From positions 310,001 through 374,000 of the forward strand of contig NZ_JARZAI010000001.1 in assembly GCF_029893355.1 (NCBI RefSeq): a DNA stretch of 64,000 nt, written 5' to 3'. The notes beneath the pieces are model-generated. The model had not been told where the DNA came from and did not search any database. It saw only the letters and a list, made by a program, of their open reading frames with translations. Numbering within the stretch: the stretch's first letter is position 1; each line of letters starts with the position of its first letter. Positions 16,247 to 25,228 of the stretch are shown piece after piece. The stretch is from Kitasatospora sp. MAA4 (GTDB lineage: Bacteria; Actinomycetota; Actinomycetes; Streptomycetales; Streptomycetaceae). A program made the translations under genes and the position numbers.

Positions 16247-16999
16247 TCACCCGTTCTCGACCACCAGGTGCTCCTCGACCCAGGCGTCGGAACCACCGTT
16301 CTCCGTGAGCAGTTCGGTGAGGAGCTCACGGCCCCGGTCCTCTGCGGCGGCTCGGAACGTGCTCACCAGCAGCTCCACCAACCCCTCGGTGAGTCGCGCG
16401 CTCTGGGGTCCACCGGCCGGACGGGCCGCCGCCGGTCCTGGTGCGAACACGGGTGCGTCGGCGATGAGTTCCGCGCTCGACGAGGTGACCAGGTCCTCGG
16501 CGGCGCTGGCGATCCGGTCCAACGACCGGGCCAGGCATCGCAGCGCGGCCGCCGGCGCCACGCCCGTTCGGACGAGCTCCATCGTCGCCCGCTGCACCGC
16601 CGGGCGTGCAACGGTCATCGTGCCGTCGGCCTCCCACCCGAGCATGCCGTGCCGGTTCAGGGAGTAGAACACCGCGGGCTGGTCACGCACCGCGCGGTTG
16701 ACCGCGGTGGCGAGTTGGGCTTCCTCGGCGTCGCGGCCGCCGGCACCGAGGAACGCCGCGATGGACACCAGGTTGAAGCCCTGGCGCTGCAGGGACACGA
16801 TGTGCTGCAGGCGACGGACGTGGGTCTCGTCGTAGTAGCCGATCCGCCCCCTGCGGGCCGGCGGGCGAAGCAACTTGCGGGACTGGTGAGCACGGATGTT
16901 GCGGGGTGACATCCCCACCAGTCTGGAGATCTCCTCGACCGTGTAGGAGGCATCCGGCCGATCGGATTGGGAAACGGCCTGCGGTGGAGTTGACTCCAT
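16247..16999 (-). CDS. MerR-family transcriptional regulator
   Basis: 250 residues from ATG with GAGGAGCG upstream. The N-terminal YTVEEISRLVGMSPRNIRAH and YYDETHVRRLQHIVSLQRQGF are a MerR winged helix (about residues 18-85). The C-terminal 160 residues are helical, without Cys clusters, suggesting binding of a small molecule or peptide rather than a metal. It is upstream of the SagB-like gene on the same strand and is the only dedicated DNA-binding protein in the peptide cluster. The paired 57-bp promoter blocks with long spacer are its likely targets. Confidence 0.85.
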   Translation of the reverse strand: MESTPPQAVSQSDRPDASYTVEEISRLVGMSPRNIRAHQSRKLLRPPARRGRIGYYDETHVRRLQHIVSLQRQGFNLVSIAAFLGAGGRDAEEAQLATAVNRAVRDQPAVFYSLNRHGMLGWEADGTMTVARPAVQRATMELVRTGVAPAAALRCLARSLDRIASAAEDLVTSSSAELIADAPVFAPGPAAARPAGGPQSARLTEGLVELLVSTFRAAAEDRGRELLTELLTENGGSDAWVEEHLVVENG

Positions 17000-17129
17000 C
17001 TGTCGCTCCTCGGTAGTGCGATGGGTGCGGGTAATGAGTTAGACGGACCGGAAGGCCGCCGGGTTCACCAGGCCCGGACTGCTTCCTCCGCCTGCTGACC
17101 TTCGCCCGCATCCACCACGCGCAGCCGCA

Positions 17130-18494
17130 CTACAGGTATCCCGAGCGTTCGGTGGTGTCCGGCAGCTGCAGGTGCTGGACCACGGGGTTGCGCTTGCCGC
17201 TCGCGGTGAACTGGAAGTCGTGGTGCGGGCGGTGGCGCAGGCGAAAGCCCTGCTGGGCACCGAAGTGCGCGTCCAGGCGGGTGTTGATGTCCCGTACGCG
17301 GGCATCGGCGGCGTCCGCCGGGCCGGTGCTCACCAGGTCGAGCGTGCCCGGCTCGTCCTGGACGACCTGGAAGTCCGGCAGGCCGGCGGAAGCCAGTGCG
17401 GCCAGCAGCGCGTAGGGCGAGTAGGCCGATCCGTCGAGACCGACCAGGCTGGTGCGGGCCCGGCCCAGCAGACCGTCGGTCACGGTGCCCGGCAGGCCGC
17501 ACCCGCAGTCGATCGGCTGGGACGCGAGGTCGCCCGTGACGTAGCGGATGACCGGCATCGGGGTGGACAGCAGAGCGGTCAGGACGATTGCGCCGACGCC
17601 CTCACTACCGCCGTCACCGCCGTCACCGGCCGGACCGATCTCGGGTAGGACGAAGTCGTCCTGGAAGTGCATCAGCCGCCGGCTGCACTCGAAGGCCGCG
17701 TACCCGGTCTCCGACGTCATGTACACCATGGTCACCGGGCAACCGAACGCCTCCTCGACCAGACGGCGGCCGCTGTCTGGCATGTGCTCGTGGCTGGCCA
17801 CGACACCGCGCGGACGCAGGACGATGCCGCGGTCCAGGCAGTATCGGGCCAGGGCGATGACGCGGCTGGAGGACCCGGCGATCTGGTCGACCGGGAGGCG
17901 TCCGACCACGGCCTCGTAGTCCGCGACGATGTCGGGCGCATGGGGGTCGTATCCCCGCAGGTTGCACTTGACGTACGGGTGGGGCAGCATCACCGGCTGG
18001 AACAGCGGAGTGCCGGGGTGGAGCAGTCCCAGGTTGAGGACGGTGCCGCTGTCCGGCAGACCGAGGACGGCGCTCAACCGCTCCCGGAGCACGTTGTTCG
18101 ACAGTCCGCCGGTCTCGGCGGTGGACAGCAGGGTGACGGGCTGTCCGGTGCTGCCGCTGGTCTAAGCGAGGGAGAACGCGCCAGGTGCCATCCGGCCGGT
18201 CGCATCGCGGCTGATGAAGTCGACGAAGTGCTCGCGCAGGTCGTTCTTGCGGGTCAGCGGGAAGTCACCCAGGCTCAGGTGTTCGCGGTCGCGAAAGGCG
18301 CGGTAGTACGGGACCTTCGTCGAAGCGGTGGCCAGCAGCTGGTCGAGGCGCTCGCGCCCTCGGCCGGGATCGTACGGAGCCAGGCTCTCGAGCTCCTGGC
18401 GCCTCTCCCGGAACCAAGCGGACGACGCCTTGCGCGTGATGCGCTCGCGCAACCGCTGGAAGTCGCGTGCCAGATCGCTCGGCAGGTTCAACAC
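17130..18494 (-). pseudogene. second PaaK/CapK-family adenylate-forming enzyme, interrupted by an in-frame TAG
   Basis: The reading frame is open from a GTG (VLNLPSDLARDF) to the end except for one TAG at 18162-18164. It parallels the intact copy at 5246-6643 throughout: DFPLTRKNDLREHFVDFISRD, then the ATP loop TSGSTGQPVTLLSTAETGG, CGCGLPG and GKRNPVVQ. In the intact copy the residue before TSGSTG is Glu (GAG); here it is TAG, consistent with a single G-to-T change. No frame shift or decay is seen elsewhere, so the lesion is recent, a sequencing error, or a read-through site. A restart after the TAG at 18092 would lack the ATP loop. Promoter block A lies upstream. Confidence 0.8.
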
Positions 18495-18546
18495 ACAGCC
18501 CTTCTTCGTCCGTTGCGGTCTCCGGATGGTGAATTCCCGAGACCGA

Positions 18547-18603
18547 TTCGAACCTAGGACTCCCGGCACAGGAGCCACAAGGATTCTCCGATGCTTGCTC
18601 AGG
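18547..18603 (-). promoter_or_regulatory. 57-bp conserved promoter block upstream of the interrupted PaaK-like gene
   Basis: Reverse-strand counterpart of the block before precursor 2, with seven mismatches and no gaps. Read leftward it has TTGTGG, an 18-base spacer containing CTCC and GGAG half-sites, TAGGTT, and CGAA. It ends 53 bases before the GTG of the interrupted gene and lies in the divergent region shared with the unknown gene at 18729. Confidence 0.65.
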
Positions 18604-18728
18604 AGCGTGTACGACTGGGTCCGGACCGTTTCACTGATTCGTGCCGCAGTCGTTCCGTGCCGGTCACCGGATCTGAGGCGGTAGCCTCCTGGGATCCCGT
18701 CGGACACTCGCAAGGAGGCATCGCTGCT

Positions 18729-19304
18729 GTGAATATCCGTCCGATCAGGGCCGAGTTGATCGACGATTCGGTTCCATTTGCCGATGAGGGGCCGACCAAC
18801 GGCGGCGGCGTTGTCCTCCCCGGGCAGACGAACGACAGTTCCAGGTGGGTGACGAGAGCGCAGATGCGCAGCGCCGTGCGACGCGGCGATCCCACCGCGG
18901 TGTGGTACTACAGCGGCACCTACCAGGGGAAGTCGGTCGAGGCGGCAGCAAAGGCCACTGCCAGGAAGTACGGCGGGCGGACGATGATGATGCTGATCGA
19001 AGACCTTGACCTGTGCACCCCGTACTACTCGGATTACTCCGGAAAGGCCGCGGCCTTCTGGCGAAACGCCTCACTGGGATTCTCTGAAGCCGCGCAGGGT
19101 GAGGTGCGGATCATATTCGGCGATGCCGTCAGGAAGGGAAACACCTGGCAGCGGGTGGAATGCCCGGTGCTCATGGCGAACCCGCACGTCGCTTCCGTGC
19201 TGTGGGCCCAACCCGGCACGCTGTTCCAGAAGCTGCTGGGCAGGGGCCAGTCCGATCCGCGCTACCAACTGCCTGTCGGAGTCGCTCTCGTTCATGCATC
19301 ATGA
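18729..19304 (+). CDS. protein of unknown function upstream of a radical SAM gene
   Basis: 191 residues from a GTG with AAGGAGG at eight bases. It begins NIRPIRAELIDDSVPFADEG and contains SRWVTRAQMRSAVRRGD, EAAAKATARKYGGRTMMMLIED and a C-terminal VLMANPHVASVLWAQPGTLF. No signal peptide, membrane segment or recognised catalytic motif was seen. It overlaps or abuts the radical SAM gene, so the two are probably translated together and may act on the same substrate. I do not recognise the family. Confidence 0.6.
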   Translation: MNIRPIRAELIDDSVPFADEGPTNGGGVVLPGQTNDSSRWVTRAQMRSAVRRGDPTAVWYYSGTYQGKSVEAAAKATARKYGGRTMMMLIEDLDLCTPYYSDYSGKAAAFWRNASLGFSEAAQGEVRIIFGDAVRKGNTWQRVECPVLMANPHVASVLWAQPGTLFQKLLGRGQSDPRYQLPVGVALVHAS

Positions 19305-20649
19305 CGGGATGCACCGTAGTGACCAGCGCTTCCACGTCATCGTCCTGTCGAACTTCGCGAAGGGCTTCGACAAGTACGCGTTCGCTTATGGTAAGGCGGG
19401 GATTCCGGAGAGTACCTATCCCGACCGGTTCCACCTGCTGACCCGAGCGGAGTTGGGTATCGGCATCGGCAAGGCGCGACGCCTGCTCGACCGTCTGGCC
19501 ATTGCGGGCGACCGGCTGCTGGTGCTGGAAACCACGGTGGACCCCGACCAGTTGGTGCCCAACGTGTCGACCGGACTCGGCATGGAACTGCACGAGGCTC
19601 GCATCCGGTTGTCAGCCGTCCACGAGCTCGGCCAGGTGGGCGACGAGTTCACGCTGCGCCCGACAACCGTCGAGGACGCGATGGCGGCCTCCCTGCACCT
19701 GCACGCATCGGCACAGCGTCGCTACGCCGACCTGCGACCGCGCTCGGTCTCGATTCTGCCGGTCGCCTCCGCCTGCCAGGCCCGGTGTTCGTTCTGCTTC
19801 TCCGCGGCCTCGATCTCCACCGACCAGGCGCCGGCCCGGGTCCCGTGGGACGCCGTCGCCCACTGGCTGGAGCGCGCCCGTGCGGCGGGTGCCGAGCGTG
19901 CGGTGATCACCGGCGGCGGGGAGCCCACGCTCATACCGTTCGACCAGCAGCTGCGGCTGGTGTCCGCCTGCTCGGCGGCCTTCCCGAAGGTCGTCCTGAT
20001 CACCAACGCGCACACCCTGGCGGAGGGCCGGCACGCTGACCGGGCCGACCGACTGGCAGCCCTGAGCGATGCGGGCCTGAGCGTGCTGGCGGTTTCCCGC
20101 CACCATCAGGACGACGCCGTCAGCGAGCGGCTGATGATGCTGCGCACGCCGGTGAGCTCGGTGGTCGACACCTGGCGCGAGGAACGTGACCGCTGGCCGG
20201 GGCTGCGGATGAGGCTGATCTGCGTACTCCAGCACGGCGGCGTGGCCGACGCGACCGGCGTCGCCGACTACCTGTCGTGGGCCGCGGCCCTCGGCGTCGA
20301 GGAAGTCTGCTTCAAGGAGCTCTACGTCTCCACCAGCACCGAGTCGCTCTACTTCGAGCGCGCCGCCAACGTCTGGAGCCGAGAGCACCAGGTTTCGCTG
20401 TCCGTCGTCACCCGGTTCGCCGAGCAGCACGGCTTCGAACCGGCCAGCCGCCTGCCCTGGGGCGCGCCGGTCTACCACGGCAGCTGGGACGGCCGACCGA
20501 TCCGGATCGCCGCCTACACCGAGCCCAGCCTGCTCTGGGAACGCACCAACGGGATCGCACGCAGCTGGAACGTGCTGGCCGACGGACGCTGCTACGCCTC
20601 CCTGGAAGACCGGGCCAGCGAGATCGTGCCGGAAGGGGTGGCGGCATGA
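19294..20649 (+). CDS. radical SAM enzyme
   Basis: 451 residues if the first ATG is used; a second ATG 15 bases on is equally plausible. The iron-sulfur motif is CQARCSFC (CX3CX2C, near residue 161), followed by the SAM-binding GGGEPT. The N-terminal 140 residues are an unrelated domain (HVIVLSNFAKGFDKYAFAYGK). No SPASM or twitch cysteine cluster is evident at the C-terminus. It overlaps the next gene by four bases (ATGA) and forms an operon with the unknown protein and the aminotransferase. In this setting it may modify a peptide or make a building block, but the late position, beyond the MerR and PaaK genes, leaves its link to the RiPP cluster open. Confidence 0.8.
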   Translation: MHHDGMHRSDQRFHVIVLSNFAKGFDKYAFAYGKAGIPESTYPDRFHLLTRAELGIGIGKARRLLDRLAIAGDRLLVLETTVDPDQLVPNVSTGLGMELHEARIRLSAVHELGQVGDEFTLRPTTVEDAMAASLHLHASAQRRYADLRPRSVSILPVASACQARCSFCFSAASISTDQAPARVPWDAVAHWLERARAAGAERAVITGGGEPTLIPFDQQLRLVSACSAAFPKVVLITNAHTLAEGRHADRADRLAALSDAGLSVLAVSRHHQDDAVSERLMMLRTPVSSVVDTWREERDRWPGLRMRLICVLQHGGVADATGVADYLSWAAALGVEEVCFKELYVSTSTESLYFERAANVWSREHQVSLSVVTRFAEQHGFEPASRLPWGAPVYHGSWDGRPIRIAAYTEPSLLWERTNGIARSWNVLADGRCYASLEDRASEIVPEGVAA

Positions 20650-21671
20650 GGTTCGACGGGTTCCAGGAGTTCCGACAGCGCCAACTCAGTGCTGCCCCCT
20701 CGCTGCTGGACGCCGCCGAGACCAACGTGTACCGGGCGCTCGCTCCGCTGCGGCCGGAACCGCCAGTCGACCTGGGTACGGTGCACCGGTGCGACCTCGC
20801 CCGGGCCTGGCTCCGGCGGTTCGAACTGCCGGAAGAGTGGTCCCGCCGCGCCATGGTCTGTCGCGGGGTCCGTCACGGGCTCGGCGTGGTGTTCCCCTGG
20901 TTGAACGCCGTACAAGCGCGGCTGTGGCTGCCCAGCGACGTGTACCCGGTCTACTTCGAACTGGCCCGCGCCGCAGGCCTCGCGCCCACCTCCTACCCGA
21001 CCCTGCCGTCGCCGACCCTACCCAACTCGCCGACGGACGACCGCCCCGAATACCTGCTGCTCGCCAACCCCAGCAAGCCGCTCGGCCGGTACCTCTCCGA
21101 CGCCGAGTGCGCGGCGCTCATTTCGTGGCTGCAGGAATCACCGCGCCGCCACCTGCTGATCGACGGCGTCTACGACCTGGGAGCCTCGTTCGCCGCCGGC
21201 ACCCGGCGACTGCTGGACACCGGGCGTGCGGTCCTGCTGCATTCGGTCACCAAGGGATGGCTCTGGCCACGCACCTTCGGTGTGGTCCTGCTGAGCCCGG
21301 CGCAAGCCGAACTGGCCGAAGCATTCCGGGCAGATCCGCCGACGCCAACTCAACTGCGGCTCGCCGACCACCTGCTGACCGAGCACAGCGACGTACCCCA
21401 GCAGGTCGTCAACGAACTGGCCACCCGGGCTGAGCGATTGTTCGAACGGCTGCCGCCCGAGGTGCTCGCGGCAATTCCCCCGGCGAGCCGGACCTGCCCC
21501 GGCAACTACTTCTTCCCAGTCGACATCCCAGCGCAGACACTCCAACGCGACTGCGGCCTGCTCGCCATCCCGGCCAGCGTATTCGGCGAGACCCACTGGT
21601 CCGGCTCCATCCTGACCAGCCTCGCCGACGCCTTCGGCCCGACGCCGCCGGTGGCGCGACGAAACCACTGA
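20646..21671 (+). CDS. PLP-dependent aminotransferase-like enzyme (fold type I)
   Basis: 341 residues. The motifs of class I/II aminotransferases are present in order: LLLANPSKPLGRYL (the NPxNPTG equivalent), DGVYDLG (Asp and Tyr that hold the cofactor) and HSVTKGWLWPRTFG with the Schiff-base Lys near residue 203. It is shorter than typical family members (about 380-400) and lacks a clear N-terminal arm. Coupled to the radical SAM gene by an ATGA overlap, it ends 7 bases before a strong terminator. Substrate unknown; radical SAM plus aminotransferase pairs usually make modified amino acids. Confidence 0.8.
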   Translation: MRFDGFQEFRQRQLSAAPSLLDAAETNVYRALAPLRPEPPVDLGTVHRCDLARAWLRRFELPEEWSRRAMVCRGVRHGLGVVFPWLNAVQARLWLPSDVYPVYFELARAAGLAPTSYPTLPSPTLPNSPTDDRPEYLLLANPSKPLGRYLSDAECAALISWLQESPRRHLLIDGVYDLGASFAAGTRRLLDTGRAVLLHSVTKGWLWPRTFGVVLLSPAQAELAEAFRADPPTPTQLRLADHLLTEHSDVPQQVVNELATRAERLFERLPPEVLAAIPPASRTCPGNYFFPVDIPAQTLQRDCGLLAIPASVFGETHWSGSILTSLADAFGPTPPVARRNH

Positions 21672-21677
21672 ACGTCG

Positions 21678-21728
21678 AAGCCCCGTCGGGCGAAGGCGAC
21701 TTGGAAGGTCACCCGCCCGACGGGGCTT
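21678..21728 (+). terminator. rho-independent terminator after the aminotransferase gene
   Basis: Perfect 15-bp stem, AAGCCCCGTCGGGCG and CGCCCGACGGGGCTT, with a 21-base loop, ending in a short T run. It closes the rightward operon. Confidence 0.85.
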
Positions 21729-21851
21729 TCGATGCGTACCGCTGCGGCTCCGGCGGACCTCGTCACACCGCCGTGACCTGCACGCTCACGAGATCACCCC
21801 GGCTGTCAGGTGGTCCTTGGCGGGGCGTGCCAGTGTCCTGCTGGTGGTTGC

Positions 21852-22670
21852 TCAGAAGTGGAGCATCCACTGGAAGTCGGCCTGCGCGCTGCTGACGTGG
21901 ACGTGGCTGCGGGTGCCGTAGGCGAGGGGGTTGTTCCAGTTGTACTCCTCGACGTCGAAGGAGCCGTCGGAGTAGACGGCGTTCACGTAGGCGACGTGGC
22001 CGACCTTGTGGACGTCGTTGACGGCGATGGCGCCGACGGTGGGGGTGGTGTTGACCGTGACGCCGACGCGGCGGGCGGCGTCGGCCCAGTTGCCGGCGTC
22101 GCCCCAGGTGGTACCGCCCCAGGAGTTGCTGAAGTTCGGGACGCCGAGACGGCTGGCGATGCGGTACGCCGCGAAGGCGGTGCAGTTGTCGGCAGCGAAG
22201 CCGCGGGTGCCGTGGTCGAAGTCGTTGACGGCGCTCTGGTTGCCGCTGCTGCTGCCGAGGAACTGGTGGGAGGCATCGTTGTTCTTCAGGGTGGCGTCGA
22301 GGTTGCCCTTGGCGCCGGGGGCGAAGTCCTGGCTGGCGCCGGCGTAGCCGCTGTCGAAGTAGACGCGGACGGTGTGCCCGGTGCGGTTCCACACCGATGC
22401 GGCGTTGTTCTTGACGCAGAGGCCCTGGCCGGCGCCGGAACCCTTGAATTCGTAGCAGGTCGGCTGGGTGGCTCCGAGGTTGCTGACGGAGTCGGTGAAG
22501 TCGGAGACCGAGCCGGCCTGGTTGCTGTTGTAGTAGTAGCAGAACTCTCCGCTGTCGCAGACTCCGTCGCGGGACGCGGCGAAGGCAGGGGCGGAGGTGG
22601 CGGCGACGACGGGAACGGCCATGGCGAGTGCGGTGCCGGCGACGGCGAGCGTGGTGCGTATGTTCTTCAT
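21852..22670 (-). CDS. secreted protein with peptidase-inhibitor I36-like and CHAP domains
   Basis: 272 residues. A signal peptide (MKNIRTTLAVAGTALAMAVP, cut near AFAAS) is followed by an I36/beta-gamma-crystallin-like domain (DGVCDSGEFCYYYNSNQAGS, then Cys pairs) at about 33-125. The C-terminal half is a CHAP-type amidase/peptidase: DNCTAFAAYRIA with the catalytic Cys, GHVAYVNAVYSDGSFDVEEYNW with the His, and a terminal Asn-rich strand. CHAP enzymes cut peptidoglycan peptides. Fusion of an inhibitor-like domain with a hydrolase suggests self-restraint or substrate targeting. It is followed on the same strand by the next secreted gene upstream at 22740-23630. Confidence 0.82.
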   Translation of the reverse strand: MKNIRTTLAVAGTALAMAVPVVAATSAPAFAASRDGVCDSGEFCYYYNSNQAGSVSDFTDSVSNLGATQPTCYEFKGSGAGQGLCVKNNAASVWNRTGHTVRVYFDSGYAGASQDFAPGAKGNLDATLKNNDASHQFLGSSSGNQSAVNDFDHGTRGFAADNCTAFAAYRIASRLGVPNFSNSWGGTTWGDAGNWADAARRVGVTVNTTPTVGAIAVNDVHKVGHVAYVNAVYSDGSFDVEEYNWNNPLAYGTRSHVHVSSAQADFQWMLHF

Positions 22671-22739
22671 GGATTTCTCTTTTCGTGACGTGTCATCAAC
22701 GGGTTCTTCAGTCGTGCTCGGGAGGTGCCGTGCGCGCCG

Positions 22740-23630
22740 TCAGTGGGTGCGCTGGTACTCCTCCCAGGTCTGGATGGGGATCCGGGGGCCGTCGTCGGCG
22801 CCGCGGTTGGCCAGGCCGTTGAGGCCGAGGTAGTAGTCACCGATCTGGTTCTGGGCCTGGGTGGACAGATCGGTGTCGTTGATCGCTGCGGCGTGGATGT
22901 GCCACGGCCAGTCGCCCTGGCTGGGGTTGCGGACCCAGGCGGCGAATCCGACCTCGCGCAGTGCTCGGGCGACGGCAGTGCGGGTGGTGCTGGACATGCC
23001 GTCGATGTTGACGTCCACGACGCCACCGCCGTCGTGAGTGCCGGCGGAAGTGGGATCGCCGCCGGGGTTGTAGGAGCCCTGGGACAGGGTGAGGTGGAAG
23101 CCCAGGAGGCGCTCGGCTTCCGTGAGCATGCTCTGGGTGCGGGTGTTGATGGTGTATCCGTCGCGTTGCAGCTTCGCGCCGGGTCCGATCCGGTAGGTGA
23201 CGGTGAACCGGCCCTGCCCGAGTACAGCGAGGGAGGAGGCGCCGGGCAGCCCGTTGGCGGCCAGGCCGGTGTAGCCGAGGGAGCGCTGGAAGGCGGCGTA
23301 GGCGGTGATGGTGGTGGTGCCGAAGTACCCGTCCACCCAACGGGCGTCGAGGAGGTGACGGGCCTCCAGAGCCTGCTCGACGGCCAGGACCGAGTCGTGG
23401 GCCCCGGGGGTCAGCGTGTTGTCGGCGCGTCGGGGATCGATCTGGGCAGCCAGAACAGTGGCTTCCATGTTCACCACGGGCAGCGTGGTAGCCGTGGCTG
23501 CCGATGCCCCGGGGTGGGGCGGTGGGGTTGCCGCGTGGGCCGGTGCGGCACTCAGCACCAGGCCGCTCAGGACGGCGGCGGCCGCGAGCAGCCGGCTTGC
23601 GGTGTTGCGGGTCTTGATGGCGAATGCCAT
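22740..23630 (-). CDS. secreted peptidoglycan-binding protein with M15-like C-terminal domain
   Basis: 296 residues with a signal peptide (SRLLAAAAVLSGLVLSAAPAHA). Residues 70-135 resemble a peptidoglycan-binding domain 1 (WVDGYFGTTTITAYAAFQRSLGY). The C-terminal half has LTLSQGSYN, SAGTHDGGGVVDVN and WPWHIHAAA, the His/Asp pattern of zinc D,D-carboxypeptidase-like M15 proteins (SxGxH...D...HxH). It should act outside the cell on the wall. About 70 bases separate it from the CHAP gene downstream, so they may be co-transcribed. Confidence 0.78.
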   Translation of the reverse strand: MAFAIKTRNTASRLLAAAAVLSGLVLSAAPAHAATPPPHPGASAATATTLPVVNMEATVLAAQIDPRRADNTLTPGAHDSVLAVEQALEARHLLDARWVDGYFGTTTITAYAAFQRSLGYTGLAANGLPGASSLAVLGQGRFTVTYRIGPGAKLQRDGYTINTRTQSMLTEAERLLGFHLTLSQGSYNPGGDPTSAGTHDGGGVVDVNIDGMSSTTRTAVARALREVGFAAWVRNPSQGDWPWHIHAAAINDTDLSTQAQNQIGDYYLGLNGLANRGADDGPRIPIQTWEEYQRTH

Positions 23631-23821
23631 GCGGTGGTTCCTTCTGGCTCGGTGAAAGATCGGCCCTGACCTCGTCCCGGTGTCGGGCGCCGGCGGGTGA
23701 GAGGTCTGATGGAGGGCTCGGGGCTGGGGCAGCGCTCAACGGCACCGCTGGTGGGTGCGGCCGTCGCTGACCTGGTTGCTGCGGAGAAGGGCGGCGTCTG
23801 CGGTCACCGTGGGCCGAGGGG

Positions 23822-24256
23822 TCAGCAGCGGACGTCGGTCTTGACGGCGACGTCGCCGGGGTAGGGAATGGGGCCGGTCCCGTTGAAGCCCAGGGCCTGG
23901 GTGCACTGCGACAGGGTGGCGGCGCCCTGGGACCACACCTCCACGCTGTTGTGGCCGCACATGGGGTCCTGGACGTCGTGTCCGCCGCCGGTGACGATGG
24001 CCGCGCACACGTCCCAACTGCTGTGGGAGGAGCGGTAGCCGTCCCACACGTACAGGTAGGAGTAGTTCTTCCCGCAGCCCTTGAACTGCTTCACCGACGC
24101 CATCGTCTGCCCGCCGACGTTGAGGTAGGCGGTGCTACCGATCTGCGTGACACTGGAACAACCAGTCGGAGTCGAGGCGTTGGCGGTCGCGGGAATGGCA
24201 AGGAGCATCGGCGCGGCAAGGGCGGCGACGGCAGCGATCTTGGCGAAGCTGGGCAT
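23822..24256 (-). CDS. small secreted protein with paired cysteines
   Basis: 144 residues from ATG with a GAAGG upstream. Signal peptide IAAVAALAAPMLLAIPATANA, then a mature region of about 115 residues with Cys in TGCSS, FKGCGKN, WDVCAAI, DPMCGHN, SQCTQ and a C-terminal Cys: six in all, suggesting three disulfides. A YLNVGGQTMASVKQF stretch resembles other Streptomyces exported proteins of unknown function. No enzyme motif seen. Part of a run of secreted proteins on this strand. Confidence 0.7.
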   Translation of the reverse strand: MPSFAKIAAVAALAAPMLLAIPATANASTPTGCSSVTQIGSTAYLNVGGQTMASVKQFKGCGKNYSYLYVWDGYRSSHSSWDVCAAIVTGGGHDVQDPMCGHNSVEVWSQGAATLSQCTQALGFNGTGPIPYPGDVAVKTDVRC

Positions 24257-24528
24257 GGCGAATGACCTTCTTTCAGGAAACGGGAGTTGAGGAGATGCCC
24301 CCAGCTGCCGCCAGGGCGCGCGGACACCGGCGGACGAGGCCGAGGAGCCCGTAACGACCGCTGCGCCGGCCATCGGGGCTGTCGCGGTCGGATGCGTTCT
24401 TTCCGAGTGGGCGTCATGTGCCGGGCCAGTCCGAGGGGTTCGGACGGAGGCGGGCAGATGGTTCTCAATCTCCCGGCGTGACTGCACTCAAGCAGCCGGG
24501 AGAGCCGTGAACTCGGTTCGTGGAGGTC

Positions 24529-24798
24529 CTACGTGAGGACGAGGCGCCCGCCACGCAGCGCCGGTGCGAGCTGCAGAGCACGTTCGCAGACCTGGCGCAG
24601 CTTCGCAGTTGCCGCATGCGGAGTGTCCGCGATGACCGCGGCAGCGATGAAATATCGGTGGAGGTCGACGCGGGTGCGGATGTGTTCCACTCGGTCTTCG
24701 TGTTGGCAGTGGACCCAGATCAGATCGGTGACCGCTTCAGCCGTCAACTGCGATGACACCGGGTCAGGACAGAGGAGAGTCACCGCGACCAGATGCAC
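24529..24798 (-). CDS. small protein of unknown function
   Basis: 89 residues from a GTG. It has high third-position GC, a hydrophobic start (HLVAVTLLCPDPVSS) and a helical body (VDLHRYFIAAAVIADTPHAATAKLRQVCERALQL). It lies nine bases after the 57-residue secreted peptide gene on the same strand, so the two are probably one transcript. No family recognised. It could be an accessory to the peptide, for example in processing or immunity, but nothing in the sequence shows this. Confidence 0.5.
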   Translation of the reverse strand: MHLVAVTLLCPDPVSSQLTAEAVTDLIWVHCQHEDRVEHIRTRVDLHRYFIAAAVIADTPHAATAKLRQVCERALQLAPALRGGRLVLT

Positions 24799-24807
24799 AG
24801 GATCCGG

Positions 24808-24981
24808 TCAACTCTGTGCGGGTGATGCGGCGCGAACGCCGTCCCAGTCGAAGCCCGAGGTGGTGACGGTGCCTTGGACGGCCGAGCGGGCTGCGACGAT
24901 GCCGTCTGCGGCGGGGGCGCCCAGGCCGACGGTGAATGCCACGACCAGGGCAGTGCACGCGATGCGTATCGAGTGAGCCAC
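24808..24981 (-). CDS. 57-residue secreted peptide (possible signalling peptide)
   Basis: GTG start with AGGAGAG seven bases upstream. The N-terminus is a signal peptide (IRIACTALVVAFTVGLGAPA) followed by about 30 residues ending GTVTTSGFDWDGVRAASPAQS-like sequence, given here in part as TTSGFDWDGVR. It has no Cys. The gene is divergent from a TrmB/LuxR-type regulator about 250 bases away. Secreted peptide plus adjacent regulator is a pattern of peptide signalling; that role is inference. Confidence 0.6.
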   Translation of the reverse strand: MAHSIRIACTALVVAFTVGLGAPAADGIVAARSAVQGTVTTSGFDWDGVRAASPAQS

Positions 24982-25228
24982 GACTGTTCTCTCCTGTTTC
25001 GTAACTAATGCTGTGCCGTGAATGGTTCGCGGAGCTCGTCCCGGTTCTTGTGGCGCTTTCCGCTGCTGAGGAAGAGCTTGCCGTCCGGGCAAGGCGATGT
25101 CACGGCTACAGAGGTGGCACCAAGGTGCTCGGCATCTAGGTGCCAGATCATCTTCGTCCACGGAAGCGTTGCGTCTCGGGCCGCCGTGCGCCGATGATGA
25201 TGATCACCGACGTGGAGGGGGACGCGCA

